Source: Sialis fuliginosa
Taxonomy: Eukaryota; Arthropoda; Insecta; Megaloptera; Sialidae
DNA length: 64,000 nt
NCBI GenBank assembly: GCA_961205875.1
Contig: OY540813.1
Location: 23,345,001-23,409,000, forward strand
Direction of reading: 5' to 3'
Part shown: piece by piece, positions 11,851 to 24,848 of the stretch
How positions within the stretch are numbered: position 1 is the stretch's first letter
Layout: each line of letters begins with the position of its first letter
Program-made: the position numbers and the translations under genes
The notes under the pieces: generated by a model
Seen by the model: the letters and a program-made list of their open reading frames with translations, nothing else
Database searches by the model: none
Told to the model about the DNA's origin: nothing

Positions 11851-12164
11851 AGTGCATTGGTTATTTTAATGTATATTTAAATATACATAATTACGCTATG
11901 ACCCAAAAGAGCTGAGCAGTGAATAAATTAGCCTCGCTAAAAATAAAACGATCGTATGGAGCGCTTAACCTATACATTGGCCTTAAAAATTTATAAGAGC
12001 TAAATCAAAATTATGTTTAGATATTTGGTATAGTTCGAGTAAGTTCTACATATCTAAGTTTAATATTTAAGTCGTTGCACACGTAAACGTAACAGAGAAT
12101 TTATTGTTTTCGTCCTAAAATGTTGCTAAAGAGAAATAATATATAATATATATTCTTATATTAG

Positions 12165-12640
12165 GTTTATTGTTTTTGTGATTGAAGGGCTTCTCTTTTG
12201 TAATTATCATGAACTCATGTTACTAATCAAACAAGTAACTCTTTATTTAATCAATTTAATTACCAAAGTCCGCAAATATAGTTTGATTTTTAAATTATAG
12301 CCTTTTATTTTGTTTATGTTTTTTCTCCAGTAATGGATAAAGTAAAACCAGTAATGAGCACGTAATGATGGACATTTGCTGATGATTACAAAATGATAAG
12401 TTCTACGACACAAAAGAAATAATCGTTAAATTCGAAACAATGTAAAGCAATTGCTATGATAATATAATAATTAATAAAAAAATTATATTAATAATTTGTT
12501 TAAATGTCCACCATTTTGACACCTATTGACCGATTGTTATCAAATCACGCAGTAAGACAGTTAAATGTAGGTAGATAGATTAATGTTCAGAAATTGTAGT
12601 AATAAAATATCAACAAATAATTATGGTGCCAGTACCTTAT
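12165..12640 (+). mobile_element. GGCACCAGTCTT-family MITE, copy 2
   Basis: Matches copy 1 through TTACTAATCAAACAAGTAAC, CTCCAGTAATGGATAAAG and AGACAGTTAAATGTA, and ends in GGTGCCAGTACCTTA. The left terminus is missing. It holds an internal piece (GGACATTTGCTGATGATTAC) absent from copy 1 but present in copy 3. Confidence 0.75.
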
Positions 12641-12949
12641 ATTTTGTTTATGAAATGGGGGTCTGAAGATTATTAACTCATAATTTTAATAATTTATATG
12701 TTTCTCAACTGACAATTTTTTTTCTAAGATGATTCACGTGAAATTATTTTCTAAAATTTATGAAGTTTAAATTGGTAATATAATGTGTTTTACATTTTTA
12801 TTCAAAAAATCTGTGGTATCTTGGTACTTTATCATTTATAACGTTTAATGCCAGCATCTCGTTTTTATCGTAGGTAATTAAATAAGAAATATGAGAACTA
12901 GGGTTTCAAATACTGGTATACATTCTCTAATACTGATTTTGAAATTTTA
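12641..12949. other. Intronic AT-rich stretch, nothing recognised
   Basis: Plain AT-rich intron with no repeat ends or coding signal. Confidence 0.4.
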
Positions 12950-13330
12950 TTTTAATAAAATTTTTGGAATTTTCTGCTTACCAGTTTTATTAAATTTGAG
13001 CTTGAATTTTGAGTTTTAGGTTGAATTTTTCTATGTTGGTTAAACCCAAAATTGAAGCTCAAATAAAAAAAAAACTGGTAAGCAGACTATACTCGACCAA
13101 TACAGAAATGCTATATACCTACATAGATCGCTTTTTTGGTAGCGCACCCTTTTTTCTAAATTTAACCTAAACCCATAATTCAAGCTCAACTAAAAAAAAA
13201 TTGGTAAGCAGAAAATTCAAAAAAATTGGATTTAGACTGTGCTCGACCAATTCTTTTATGCTATAAGTATACATTATTATACATACATATGTCGTTTTTT
13301 TGGGCTCCGTACTTTTTTTTCTGTAGCTGT
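12950..13330. repeat. Three-unit direct/inverted repeat cluster
   Basis: The word CTGCTTACCAG with GAGCTTGAATT occurs once forward (about 12973) and twice in reverse (CTGGTAAGCAG near 13074, TTGGTAAGCAG near 13201). The two reverse units also share CTCGACCAAT and a TTTTTTGG block, giving a direct repeat of about 130 bp next to an inverted copy. No coding potential. Confidence 0.55.
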
Positions 13331-13949
13331 GTTTTTATCACAGAGAAAATTATAGCTCAAAAATGTATTTCATAATCTGTTCAAAGTGTGCAATATTGTA
13401 TCTGCAACGTAATATAAAAAAAATCTGAAATCTTTATGGGTTCTGACTTACAGGGCACCTGTATATTCAAAAAAACATTATATTATATAATTTCATATTA
13501 TTCAATTAAAGTAATTTATAATGTATGCCTATTAAATATCATGACTATAAATAGTATCCTTTGTTTCTGTGTCACGTAACGCACGAAACTAGCTGTATAG
13601 TACAACTAAACGTAACAAACAGTTGACATTTTCATATTATATAGTTAAACATAAAAAAATTTGAGATTTTTTTGTAAAATATTTGTGATGCGAAATAATA
13701 TATAATTGTGATGTTTGACATAAATTTAAAAAATGCTTTCTGATCTAATTTATCTCTGATTATAAAGGGAGCGTTCATTAATTGATACCCTCCCCCTCTT
13801 GCGCATATCACTTGAATCTTGGTTTTAATAATATATATATATAAATCAAGTTAAATAGAAATAAGTAGATAATAAGAAGTAAGTGAATCTACATTTTTAC
13901 CTAAGAGCTTAAACTACTGAAAAGAAGAAATTTATAAAGTAAATATTTC
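13331..13949. other. Intronic stretch with one transposon-end-like motif
   Basis: Positions 13768-13790 (GGGAGCGTTCATTAATTGAT) look like a widespread arthropod terminal-repeat motif. No partner end was found nearby. Otherwise AT-rich and featureless. Confidence 0.3.
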
Positions 13950-14950
13950 AAAGCAAACTTCATTCCAATACGGTCGAATGCCTCATATTCTTTATTTTCA
14001 CCTGTTATAAAAGTATTTTTACGTATAAAAGCGTAGAAAATAGTATATATGTAGTTTTATGCAAACATTATCTTGATAGAGCCGAGTTTCTTATATTCTT
14101 TATTTCAGAACATTTTGAACAAAGTACGTTTACAAAACCCTATAAAATAACATTTATTTTTATGCAAACATTATTCTAATATTTTGATATGAGCAAGTGA
14201 ACCATATTCCTTATTTTAGCACGTTTTATATACTATATACCTGCAAGGAAGATTCCGAAATATTTAATCGATTCCGAGGAATCAAAAAAATACTTAATTT
14301 ATCTTAAAAAATGTTTTTTTTCACCAACATTGATTTTAAATATTGACAGAAATTGCTCTCTACATGAATGCTGTAAGCAAAAAAGGCGTACAACCCTCCT
14401 GTTTTTAGCACAAGTTTGGAACCGTCAACGGCAATTTTTTTGTGCGTATTTTTTTTCTGTTTTAAATTCTTTTGTGTTTTTATGGTTTCAGTCCTTTGTG
14501 TTTTTATTTTTAAAATTAATTTTTGTCAATATTTTCAGTAAAAGTTAGTGAATAAAACTGTTATGATTACAATGTGTTCCATTAGTCTGAAAATTGTCAA
14601 ATATCCCAAAGGGGTTATACATATATTATTTTGTTAATTGTACTGAAAAATTCGAGTTAGACAAAAAATATTTCAGGCAAAAGCTGCTTGACAAGGTCTT
14701 TCCAATGCCAAATAAATATGATCATTAAATACATTTTTCTAAATCCCAAAACTTTTGTATGAAACATTTTTACGAAAAACACAACCCCTTTGAAATATTT
14801 TCCTGTTTCCAGACTATTGGGATACACTGTACAGCAATGAACTCTTTTCTAATATCTTGATACGACTAATCGCCTCATGTATTTTAGTTCAGCACATTTG
14901 GAGCACATACAGTGTAAAATAACGTACAAAATAAACATTTATAAATGGAT
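13950..14950. repeat. Degenerate tandem repeat of about 110 bp, interrupted
   Basis: Related blocks (TCATATTCTTTATTTTCA, TTATATTCTTTATTTCAG, CCATATTCCTTATTTTAG) start near 13983, 14091 and 14203. Other shared words are TATGCAAACATTAT and a TTGATA-type segment. A fourth diverged unit lies at about 14835-14950. The sequence between units three and four (14245-14830) is unrelated and includes the element at 14572-14832. Confidence 0.5.
14572..14832. mobile_element. Small inverted-repeat element inside the tandem array
   Basis: Left end GTGTTCCATTAGTCTGAAAA with CAAAGGGGTTATAC matches in inverse the right end (AACCCCTTTGAAATATTTT then CCAGACTATTGGGATACAC). Arms of about 45 bp enclose about 170 bp of AT-rich sequence. 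A MITE of unassigned superfamily; no target duplication was settled. Confidence 0.55.
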
Positions 14951-17900
14951 ATATATGCATTAGCCATCTCGACCCTAATTTTCATTACAACTAAATGAGA
15001 ATCCTTTAGCGCCATACTGGATTTATTTTTAGATCCCTGAACTTTGAGCAGATTTTTCCTCGTGAAAAGGATTTTGTTTTAATATTTCACGTTATTTAAT
15101 ATTAATACTATGTAGAGCATGTATGTATACACATTTTCCATAATGAATTTCATTAATTAAACATAAATGCTGTATTTGCACAGTTGTCCAAAACATAATT
15201 CTATAACGTTTCCTCTGGTATACGTTTAATAAGCTTATTGATTTTCTGTGTTTAATATTTTTGTGCTAATTAAAAGAGTAATTATTATTTTTTAATATGT
15301 CCAACTGTGTAGCTGAAATAATTATATTCAGATGTGTATTAAGAAATTTGTTTCACTTTCTTTAGGGTTCATTATTGTGAAAAATGAGACAAAAGGTTAC
15401 AAGTGTGCCGCAACTAATAACGTGTTTTATCACTAAAATTTAATTTTAATCAGAACTGTACTTACACATTTTGAAAAGATTTTTACCCTCTCCCCCTTCC
15501 GTAAAAATAAAAACATGTGTTAGCTTAGGTTACAATAATAATGTAAGATTTTTTTTGCTCTACATCACTCTTCTGTAAGAGGCCCCCACCTTACCTCAGT
15601 GCTCTACGTAGTTACACAATTTCCCTTAAATACGCCAGGGACTCTTACGAGGCCCTAATAAGTTAGTTGATATTAAATATTAATTAGGTCAGTTATATAT
15701 GTACAAAATCTTATAAAAATTAGCTTAACTTTTTTATGTTAATGTACTTGAGAGTTGAGAGATGAAAGGATAAAACTCGTTTTATTATGAATTGGCGTTT
15801 TATTTAATGCTATCGATAGTATTATTAGTTCCAGAGATATAAGATTTCCGTCGGTAAAGACGTAGTTCTACGTCGAAAACGTTTAAAAATAAAATTACCT
15901 AGTTTATAATTGAACAGCACACGTAGTGTAAAAATATTCATACTTAATGCAACCATTATGTTTAATCGGGTTGAAAGTCTTATTTACTGGTTTAATAAAT
16001 TGAGAAATATCATGTAAATTGACAAATAAATAGATTTCTCAGAAGAAAAAAAATATTTTTCAGTATAGTTATTAAATTATATTGAAATTTTATTAAGCTT
16101 GCTTTTTTATCATCTCAATTTCAATATGATTGAGTTTTTTTGTGTGCAATCGGATAATAAATGGGGTCCATAAAATTTCTGAAGCTAAAGGTCTATTTTG
16201 TGGGTCATTAATACGGCTATAACGAAACGTTAACCGAAATAACTACAAACTTGTAATATATATTAAAAAAATAATTAAACCTAAATAAGATAAATTAAAA
16301 TTTTAAAATATATATTTGTTTTAATATTTTTAATTTATAAGTGAATTTTGATAAAAATATCTATAATATTGGATTCGACACAATGTTTGTTAAATCATTT
16401 CAAATTAATTCAGATTGACGGGAGCTTAGGGAAACAGATATAGAGAATTTCCTTGAATTGTGCGTCAGAGTATTAAGACGTTACAAATTGGTAAAGATTA
16501 TTGTATTAATTAAATCGTCAATATATTAATATACATACTGTTTCTGAAATAAATCAATAGCTTAATATTACAAACGTTCTTTAACGTAAAATTTAATTTA
16601 TTCTTAATTATTTTTTGCAACAGATGTTACTCTTAATCGCTATTTTCCCTCGTAAATTGTCAATTAATGGGTAATAAAATTTGATAATTTTCTACAGTGG
16701 TGTATGCCTCATCTACGAAAGGGGATATTGAAAATGAGCTTGTTTGTTTATTAATATTAATCAAGGAAATTACTAAACCGACGTGTATGAAACATTCATC
16801 GACGTGTTTTTTTTACGATTTCTCGAAGGTTCTGTAGGAAATGGAGTTTTAAACAAAAAAGTTCCAAAGAAGACAAGTAATGCTTATTAAAATGTTATTG
16901 AAACGAAAAGAGAGAAATAGTGCATTAATAGTAATGGAAATTACTTACTTTAGTAAGATAATTTAGGTGAAATATTTTTTCGTTTACTTTTATAATTGAT
17001 ATTACTTTCTACATAGGTATTTTATAACCCTGTTGGGGGCACGCGTAAGCGTATATGAATCCTGTTCGCGTGCGTATGTGCAAATGTACATACTAGCTAC
17101 AAAATTCAGTGTATTTTACACAGGAATTAATTAAGCATTTCTTTCCTTTTATTTTCTTGTTTGTTCAAAATTCTATTTTTATAAGTTCTTTAAGCTTCTT
17201 TCTCCTGAACTGAACAACCTGTATATACAAAATATGTAAATATGAATTCTTATTAAAATCCTTCATTCCAGACGATTTTTTTTATAATATCAGATATAAG
17301 ATAAGCGTTACATACTTTTTTATAAAAACAAAAATAAACAAAACTAATAACGTAGGGCTTAACATTCTCCATGACATTTAAAATAAACCATTCATTTAAA
17401 TTGACATAGAATAGAGGCATTAGTTTCAACTGAAGTGCACTGTCAACCGTGACAATTAGTTTTTCTTCTTTTTAATCCATTAAAAGAATTTTACGACACG
17501 AATATAAACGTTAAAAAAACCATCATGCAAAAAAATACCTGATTTAGTATTTCACGACTTGGTTGCTAATGCACTAAAATTTAGTGTCGTCTGACGGGGA
17601 AATTGCAAATTACGCGAGTGGTTAGCGCCGGCTAATTGACTCATTCAGCCGACATAGATTGTGGAGTTGTTCAATTCTGATCGAACCATATTATCGATGT
17701 GGTATGTGGTATCTGTGTACATAAAATCACGAGTAAGTTAATAGGTATCTTAATAGGATGTGAAATTTTCAAATAGACTTACTTAATAAACTTTAACCTT
17801 ATGAGTAGTAGCTGATTTTTGTGAGAAACATATTATGATGGGATTTACTTATATATGGGTAACTTAAATATTTAATTTTTATTACAATAGAAAGGTTTCT

Positions 17901-18654
17901 TTTATATTATTTTATTTAAAAGTCGTCCGGAAAAAGAAACGACAATATACATTTATTTAAATTATAAAGAAAATTTATGTTAAACCTTTTTTGTTATTTA
18001 GATCATGTAGTGTTAAGACTAAATCACTAAAATCCTTACAACATGTAACATTGCTGTCTATTACACTGGAATTACCTTGTAGATTTTTTTTTTTTTTTTT
18101 TATTTGCGAAAATACTGGAAATTTGTCATTTTAGCTATTAAATAATTTTTTTTTTACATTTATCATAGTATTACATCGTATTTTTATTTTCTTATACCTA
18201 CGGCCATAATATGTATTAATAATGTAATAAATGTAATTATATTATACCATGATATACATACAACTCTTTTTTTACACGATTTTGAAATAACACAGTCCAC
18301 AAAGAAGAACAAATACACTTTTTTACATAAATTTTTTGTTCACGAAAACACGAATTCCAAAAAAATAATTATTAAAAACATAATATATTAATCCTCGATT
18401 TTACTGTACTTTTTTTAAACGGTTTCCTTTGGAACGTATCTATCGTGTAAAAAAAGAGTTGGGTGTACATACAATATTAAGAAAGAATAATAAGCATTAA
18501 GCCGAATTTTTCAAATTTATTAAATTTTAAACACTGTATCTGTGCCTCTTAAACTTTTTACAATACTTATATTAATTTAAGCAGTGAAATTATTTACATA
18601 TTTTCTTGCTTTTTGATTATTTTTAAATATCGTTAATTATTTTTTGCATTTTAT
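14951..18654. other. Long AT-rich intron stretch with one GC-richer island
   Basis: No gene or clear repeat boundary was found in 3.7 kb. Positions 17575-17710 are less AT-rich and non-repetitive (CGTCTGACGGGGAAATTGC, GGTTAGCGCCGGCTAATTG). This is a possible conserved non-coding element, on composition only. Confidence 0.35.
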
Positions 18655-18860
18655 TTTTTTCTTTCTTCATGATGTTTGCCTGCATGTCGATCGGTTGGTC
18701 GATTTGTAAACGCTGTAACTGTAACTGAAAACGACAAAAACATAGAAGTGTGAAATTTTACAATTATAATAAACATTATTCTGGGAAGAAAACCTCCTAT
18801 TTATGAAAACGATATTACTACCGGAAACGGATATTTACTCTTATCATTTTATTTCGAAAA
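18655..18860 (+). repeat. TGTCTGTCTGTC-family dispersed repeat, fragment
   Basis: Contains TTCATGATGT, a pyrimidine/G block in place of the TGTCTGTC run, AACGCTGTAACTG, AAACGACA and GGGAAGAAAACCTCCTATT. The same order occurs at 24220-24470, 51470-51730 and 52810-52990, so this is a diverged family member. Confidence 0.55.
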
Positions 18861-19739
18861 ATACTGCATCGATGGATATAAATAAAAAAAAAATTTGGTA
18901 AGATATGTATTGTTTCGCCAATTTATCAAAACTTGTTTGATAACTAACACCTATCTTATAAATAGTTATATATTTTAGATAAAGAAAGTTTAAAGAAAAT
19001 TAATTTTAGTCAAAGTAAGTCACTGAATTTATAATTTCACGCCTGAAGCAGCATGGTATACAGCATCAACGTTAATATAGTATGTATTTCTTGGCTTATT
19101 AAAGCTAATTTAAAATTTGCATATTTTGTACCTCTCATAGGAAAAATTTAACTATAGAAAAAATTGCCAACATATAAAATTATTTGTTAGTTATCATAGG
19201 TGTTTCGTAATAACTTTACTATAGAAATATTTAATTTACGAACGATTCGTTATTTTTAATAAATGTTTTCAATTAACAAATTAGTAATTTATTCAGTTAT
19301 TTAAGCATGGTAATGTACATACATTTATATAAAAGCGTGTTCGGGAAAACTTATGTTTAGAAATCGGTTATATTGAAAACTTATTAATATCGTCCACGAC
19401 TCGCCATACAGATAAACTCAATTATTATCTTTAGACCCAACGTTTAATGAATAAAAAAAAAAGAAAAATATGAATCGAGATTGGAAAAATATGGTTTGCA
19501 ATGAAGTCCTTCTTTCGGTACGAAGTACTGTTATCTGCCCCCATAAGTATAAATAAATAGTGAAAAAAAGAAAAATTCAATATTTCGTTCCCACAAATGA
19601 ATTGATCTCATTCAATTAAAAATACCTCAAAATTTTATTTTGAATTATAAAAATAGTTTTAACAATTAAAATAATTTAAGTTACATAAATAAAATAATAT
19701 TTTAAATGTTATTATAAGAAAAGAACGGGAAATTAAAAC
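18861..19739. other. Intronic AT-rich stretch, nothing recognised
   Basis: Plain AT-rich intron without coding signal or clear repeat ends. Confidence 0.4.
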
Positions 19740-19843
19740 CAGTTTCAGACATTCTAAAATACCCGATACTAAAACATAATTTGTTCGTATGTGGCCGCGG
19801 GCCTCACATAAGAGCACGGCGGGCCGCAGGTTGGCCACCCCTG
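19740..19843 (-). mobile_element. hAT terminal remnant
   Basis: Read on the minus strand from 19843 it starts CAGGGGTGGCCAACCTGCGG and continues with GCCCGC and GTGAGGCCCGCGGCC. This is the classic GC-rich terminus of hAT/Charlie-type elements. Only this end is seen; the extent to the left is uncertain. It abuts MITE copy 3 directly, so it probably inserted into that copy. Confidence 0.75.
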
Positions 19844-19848
19844 TTAAA

Positions 19849-20164
19849 GTGATGGACACTTGCTAATGATTAGATATTATATATATTATTAAAATATAAA
19901 AGAAAGAATCGTCAAATTGGAAACAATGTAAAGCAGTTGCTATGATAATATAATAATTAATAAATAAATTATACTAATAATTAGTTTAAATGTTTACCAT
20001 TTTCACACCTTTTAGCCGATTGTCATCAAATCATGCTGTAAGACAGTTAAATGTATAAAGAGTAATATTCAGAAATGGTAGTAATCAAATATCAACACAT
20101 ATTTCTTATTCAGTACATTTAATTAAAAATTTGCCATTACTAGGGTCCTTATTAATTACCTTAT
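19849..20164 (+). mobile_element. GGCACCAGTCTT-family MITE, copy 3 (5'-truncated)
   Basis: Starts at GTGATGGACACTTGCTAATG, which corresponds to an internal part of copy 2. It then follows copy 1 closely (GAAACAATGTAAAGCAGTTG, AATCATGCTGTAAGACAG, AATTTGCCATTACT). The left half is missing where the hAT remnant lies. The right end has lost the AAGACTGGTGCC block. Confidence 0.75.
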
Positions 20165-21519
20165 TTAATGAGTCAAAAGAATGTATTAAAAAATGGTTTA
20201 AAGAATTCAGTACCTAAATATTTTATATAAAAAATTTTATATTGTATCTACAAAATACAATATATTCGAACTTTCAATAAACACTTTAATAAAATCGATA
20301 CAATTATCAATGAGAAGGTAAGTGGTATTACAAAAACCAATATACTAATGGTGTGGAATAGTATAATTTTCACTTAACCTTGGGTTTTCCTTCTCTGCAA
20401 AAACGTTCGCCTAACATCCTCTGATTATTGAATATTTAAAACGACTGAATATATGGCATGTTTTGTTCAAAACTATCAATTGTACTGTACCAACCCTTCT
20501 GTAATTTTAATTACTTCAAATACAGTATCGATTTATTTTATTTTATTCCAAGTCATGTTAAAATTATTTAATTAGTGTATGTTAAACCAGTAGTTCCAAA
20601 CATGTGTGTGCTGATTCAAATATGTTTTGCTACAAATTATTAATTACCTAACAAATATAAATCCGTAGGCTCTATATGTTTTTTAAGTGTTCCATACCAA
20701 AATCGGAGAAAGGGAACCCTTATGGAATCAACACTGTCTGTTTATCACAGCCTTCAAGCTACTGAACTGTTTGATCTAGATTTGCTATTATTATAGTGAA
20801 AAGTGGGTCAATAATAGACTTGAGTTATACAAATAATATATTTTTTAGTTTTTGGCGCTTTAAAGGAATAAATGGATAACCATTTTTTTATTCAATCTCG
20901 GTAGGTGGGGATCAAATGAAAGCTAGTAATTTAAGGAATTTAAATATGTAAACAGGTTATAAGAATTATTAAAATATTTGTTTTACAAATTTAAAAATTA
21001 AAAATTAATTAATTAATTAAATACCATAATGAGTAGACGTAGCCTAAAACTATAAGCCAAGAATCGAGTACCTACTAAAAGTGGCAGTAATTGATTGTAA
21101 AATTTTATAATACTTATTAATGAAATTTTCATGTTATAAAATAAATACTTCTAAATAGATTGATATGAAACTTAAAACAATATTGTGTTTATGTAAGCTA
21201 GACGTAATTTATTCAAAAAGATATTCCAGTTTATAAAAGAACAATTTTAATAGACACTCTATTTAACTGGTGTCATCTGCATTTGACATTTAATATAATT
21301 TATATAAAATGTCTCACAACTTCTATGTTAATCAGAACACTGCTTTTTATCATTATTTATAAAGAAACTATTGCGATTAGAGTTAACAATGTGCAGTAGT
21401 AGTTAGTAAAACTTTAGTGTATACTATTCAGAAGCCAAAGTAGGTTATTGTTAAGCAAATATAGAAGATTAATAGTGTTATAAATAATATCTCATAAATA
21501 AATAAGTATTTGGAGTTTC
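20165..21519. other. Intronic AT-rich stretch, nothing firm
   Basis: No coding signal. A short piece near 20705-20770 (GGGAACCCTTATGG then TGTCTGTTTATCAC) may be a fragment of the AACCCT-ended repeat. A TTAATTAA tract is at 21003-21020. Confidence 0.35.
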
Positions 21520-22330
21520 TTTTTTAGGGTTACGAAGAAACCCTATTAATCTCACTTTGTCGTCCGTCCGTCCGTCCGTCTGCCGTCCGTTTCACTCAAA
21601 GCCAAATAGCTCGTAAGCTACATAAGCTAGAAACTTGAAATTTTTATTGAACATGTAAAATGACACCCTTTAGTAAAATATGTATAAATTTATTGAATAA
21701 ATAATTTTTCAGGGGGGGGGGGGGAAATAAGGAGCTAAAGCTAGGTAAAAAAAATATATTTTTTTATACCAAGACATGTGGCACGTTAAAATGTATAACC
21801 AAACAAGCGAAATTTGACCCATTTTCTATATTTTTTTTAAATCAAAAATGGTGCCTGTAGGGGGCTTTAAAGCAAATCCAAAAAAAACAAAAAAATTGTA
21901 TACCAAGACATTTGGCATGTCAAAATGTACATCTGAATTAGTAGAATTTGACCATATTTTTATTTTTTTTCTAATTCAAAAATGGCGCCTGTAGAGGGCT
22001 AAAAGCAATATTTTATTCTGCCCCCCCCCCCCCCCTCTAACTCTGTAACTACCGGCTCAAAAAATCTGAAAAAAAATTGGTAATGAGGTTTTGATGGTAC
22101 TACCAACGACAAATACTAAAGTCAACAATATAGTTTTAAATTTTGGAATAATAGGGAAGGGTGTAAGAGAATTAAAAAATTTTATTTTCATATCTAGGCA
22201 TGTGGTATGTCAAAATGTACATCTCAATTCGTAGAACATGACCATATTTTTTTTTTTTTCTAACTCAAAAATGGCTCCTGTAAGTGGTTCCAAACATTTC
22301 ACGTAGTACGTACTTCGGAACCCTTATGGC
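21520..22330. repeat. Dispersed repeat with AGGGTTACG...GGAACCCTTATGG ends and GTCCGTCC microsatellite
   Basis: Begins TTAGGGTTACGAAGAAACCC, followed by a GTCCGTCCGTCCGTCC run. It ends CTTCGGAACCCTTATGGC near 22310-22330. The interior repeats a unit three times (near 21770, 21900 and 22195): a PyAAGACATGTGGCA-type phrase, then GTCAAAATGTACATCT, then AAAAATGGCGCCTGTAG. Runs of 13 G (21712-21724) and 15 C (22021-22035) sit inside. No coding frame. Confidence 0.6.
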
Positions 22331-23404
22331 ATACACTCGTGTATGTCTTGCCCGAATTATTTTGATTGAACGTGAGTTTTGGGTTCTATTCCATATTGCA
22401 CATTGATTATTTTTGATATTTATGCGAAGATGAAGATAATGATTTGATGATAGAAATTTATCACATACGTCGTGGCGAATAAATTTTGGCGCCTCAAAGC
22501 AATGTCCATTTCCATCAAGTATTATCAATAATGCCAATAACAAGTTCTTTTTTATAAATTATTTTATTTTATAAAATAAAAGAAAAAAGCGTTTATTAAA
22601 AAATTATTTTCGCAACAATGGTTCCATAACTACAAAAATATAGTTGTTCAGGAAGTTTGTTTTACATTAATAAAACAAAAAATAAAAAAAGTTAAGATAT
22701 AACGACAAAACTTACACTTTCCGTAGCGATATTATTATCATCCTTTTCCCCAATTCACGGTAATATTCCATTTTGTGCTCTCAGACAATTGAATACTGCT
22801 ATTTGTGTCGCGCAAAAACTTAAAAGGTATCTCTACAAGACTCTAATGAGCTCTCCTTATTTTCCAGTAGCGGTTCATATAATTTGAAAATAAAATTTTA
22901 TTTGGAAATTATGTTATTTTGCGTTATAATGTTTTTTTAGTCTTTATTAAATTGAAGTTGATATTTATCTTGTATTCTTTTTGATGGTAAGTTGTAAAGT
23001 GACTGATTTTTTAAACTAGGTTAATTTTTTGAAGTATCATTACTATTTCGAAGACTTATTGATTATTTCTTCTTGTTTTAATTATTATTTTTTTATTATA
23101 AGTAATATTTTTTAACTTTAGATAAACATTAAAAAAAAAATGGTAATAATATAATTATTTTGACATAAAAATACGTCTCCTTCGGTGGTATAATTTTAAT
23201 ATATAATTTTAGAACGTTGAGAGTTAAAATCATGACTCGAAGGCATTTCTACGATATCATGCAACGCCATCAGCATAACTATATGTACGGAAAATTGGAG
23301 TATGCCGAAAATTTTGCTATTTATGAAAATCACACCGCAAATTTGAAACTATTTTTGTTAGAAAAATAATTTTGACCAATTTTTTGGTGCTATCGTGCCC
23401 GTGA
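22331..23404. other. Intronic AT-rich stretch, nothing recognised
   Basis: Very AT-rich, with no repeat ends identified. The 92-codon minus-strand frame at 22265-22543 overlaps repeat DNA and has no recognisable motif. Confidence 0.4.
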
Positions 23405-23765
23405 CGATACTTTTACGGTCTCAATTTCGAAACAAGATCGAGATAAGGCCATCCGAAATTTTGATAAAACGAGATAGATTTATGTATAAGTTTCGTCGAG
23501 AGATGTGGTTTTAAAATAATATTAATAATTTGTTAAAATTTAATATTTTATATTAATCTTTAATGTATAATTACAAAAAAATATATGGGATTCGTTATAT
23601 TATTATTATTTGAAAAATTGTTTATTTATTACATAGAAATAAATCGAATAGACTTAATCTAGACTAAATATTATCTCGGTCTCGGTCACGTGCAGGAGAC
23701 GAGACCGAAAGGAGATTGCTTCAATTTTCACGAGACGAAACTTGTCTGACTCACATCTCGTGTTA
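23405..23765. repeat. GTCTCG-motif repeat, copy 1
   Basis: Both edges carry clusters of GTCTCG/CGAGAC words: GGTCTCAATTTCGAAACAAG at the left, and GTCTCGGTCACGTGC, GAGACGAGACCGAAA and ACGAGACGAAAC at the right. Related clusters occur at seven other places in the window, which suggests a small transposon whose subterminal region is rich in this word. Confidence 0.5.
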
Positions 23766-24219
23766 AGTCTTAAAAATAAGTGAGAACAGTACTTCTACAT
23801 TATTATTTGTGATACAGTTGCGACTGTGCCCTTGTGTTTCTTTTTTATGAAATTTCCCATTCAATTGATCAGTCTGATTTATCAATGACTCATACATCGA
23901 ATAAATATACAATAAATATTTAAACAAATAGAAACCATTTGGGTAAATACAATAACGCAGTGAAAAAAACAATTAAAAAATCAATAAGTTAACAAAGGAG
24001 TACAAAAACACAAATCAATGATCCATTGAAATCTACTGAAGCTGCTTCCGACGTACAAAAACGTAACCGAAAAACATGACGTAACATATTAGATTTCGTC
24101 GTTACTCTTTCTATATTCTTGTTTTTTTTTGTACCTAACTATATGTTTTCTACAAAATTAGATTACGATCAAACACATTCAAACTAACCCTCAAAACGAT
24201 GATCTTGTATTTTTACTTT

Positions 24220-24620
24220 CTTATACGGCCATATGTATGTTAATTTTTTTTCGAATTCGATATTTTGATGGTAATATTCATTTTAACCTTTACTTAATTC
24301 ACTTTTTTCGCCATGGTGTGTCTGTCTGTCGGTCTGTAGTTGCTTTAGCTGTAAGTCAAAACGACAATGCATAAAAGGTTGAAATTTTATTTTTAAGATT
24401 CTCTAAAGAATAAACATCCTATTTTTGAAAATGATTATACAACTGAAAACGAATTTTTACTTTTGTTAATTTTTAAATTTTATTTTTTTATTTTAAAAAT
24501 ATTTATAATAAAGAACGTTATTTTGTATAGTTTATGTTTTATTTTATTTTTTTCAGTTAGCACCAAATATTTATTTTATATAAGTAGATACACAAACACT
24601 ATTTTTATAAGAAAGTCCCG
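24220..24620 (+). repeat. TGTCTGTCTGTC-family dispersed repeat
   Basis: Shows the family order: CTTATACGGCCATATG, TCGATATTTTGATGG, CGCCATGGTGTGTCTG with TGTCTGTCGGTCTGTAG, GCTGTAAGTCAAAACGACA, ACATCCTATTTTTGAAAA, and AAGTCCCGTCGCACCC at the right. The interior is non-coding. Confidence 0.6.
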
Positions 24621-24848
24621 TCGCACCCAATTTTACCGTCGATTGACCAATGTTTCGTCAAAAATGCATTAAATGATTATTATTAAATATATTATGAAAT
24701 AAACTAATTAAAAATATAAATTATCTATATTAAAATATCATAATTTATCCATAAAAAAAAACTTTCTGGCTTGTGTATACAAAATAAATACATAACTTAT
24801 AGTATTATAAATATATAAGAGCTAGAAACAAAATACTCACATTTCTTA

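Noticed and set aside
18073..18102. Poly-T tract as a retrotransposed gene tail
   Set aside because: No coding sequence, target duplication or matching transcript-like body lies next to it; T-runs are common in this intron.
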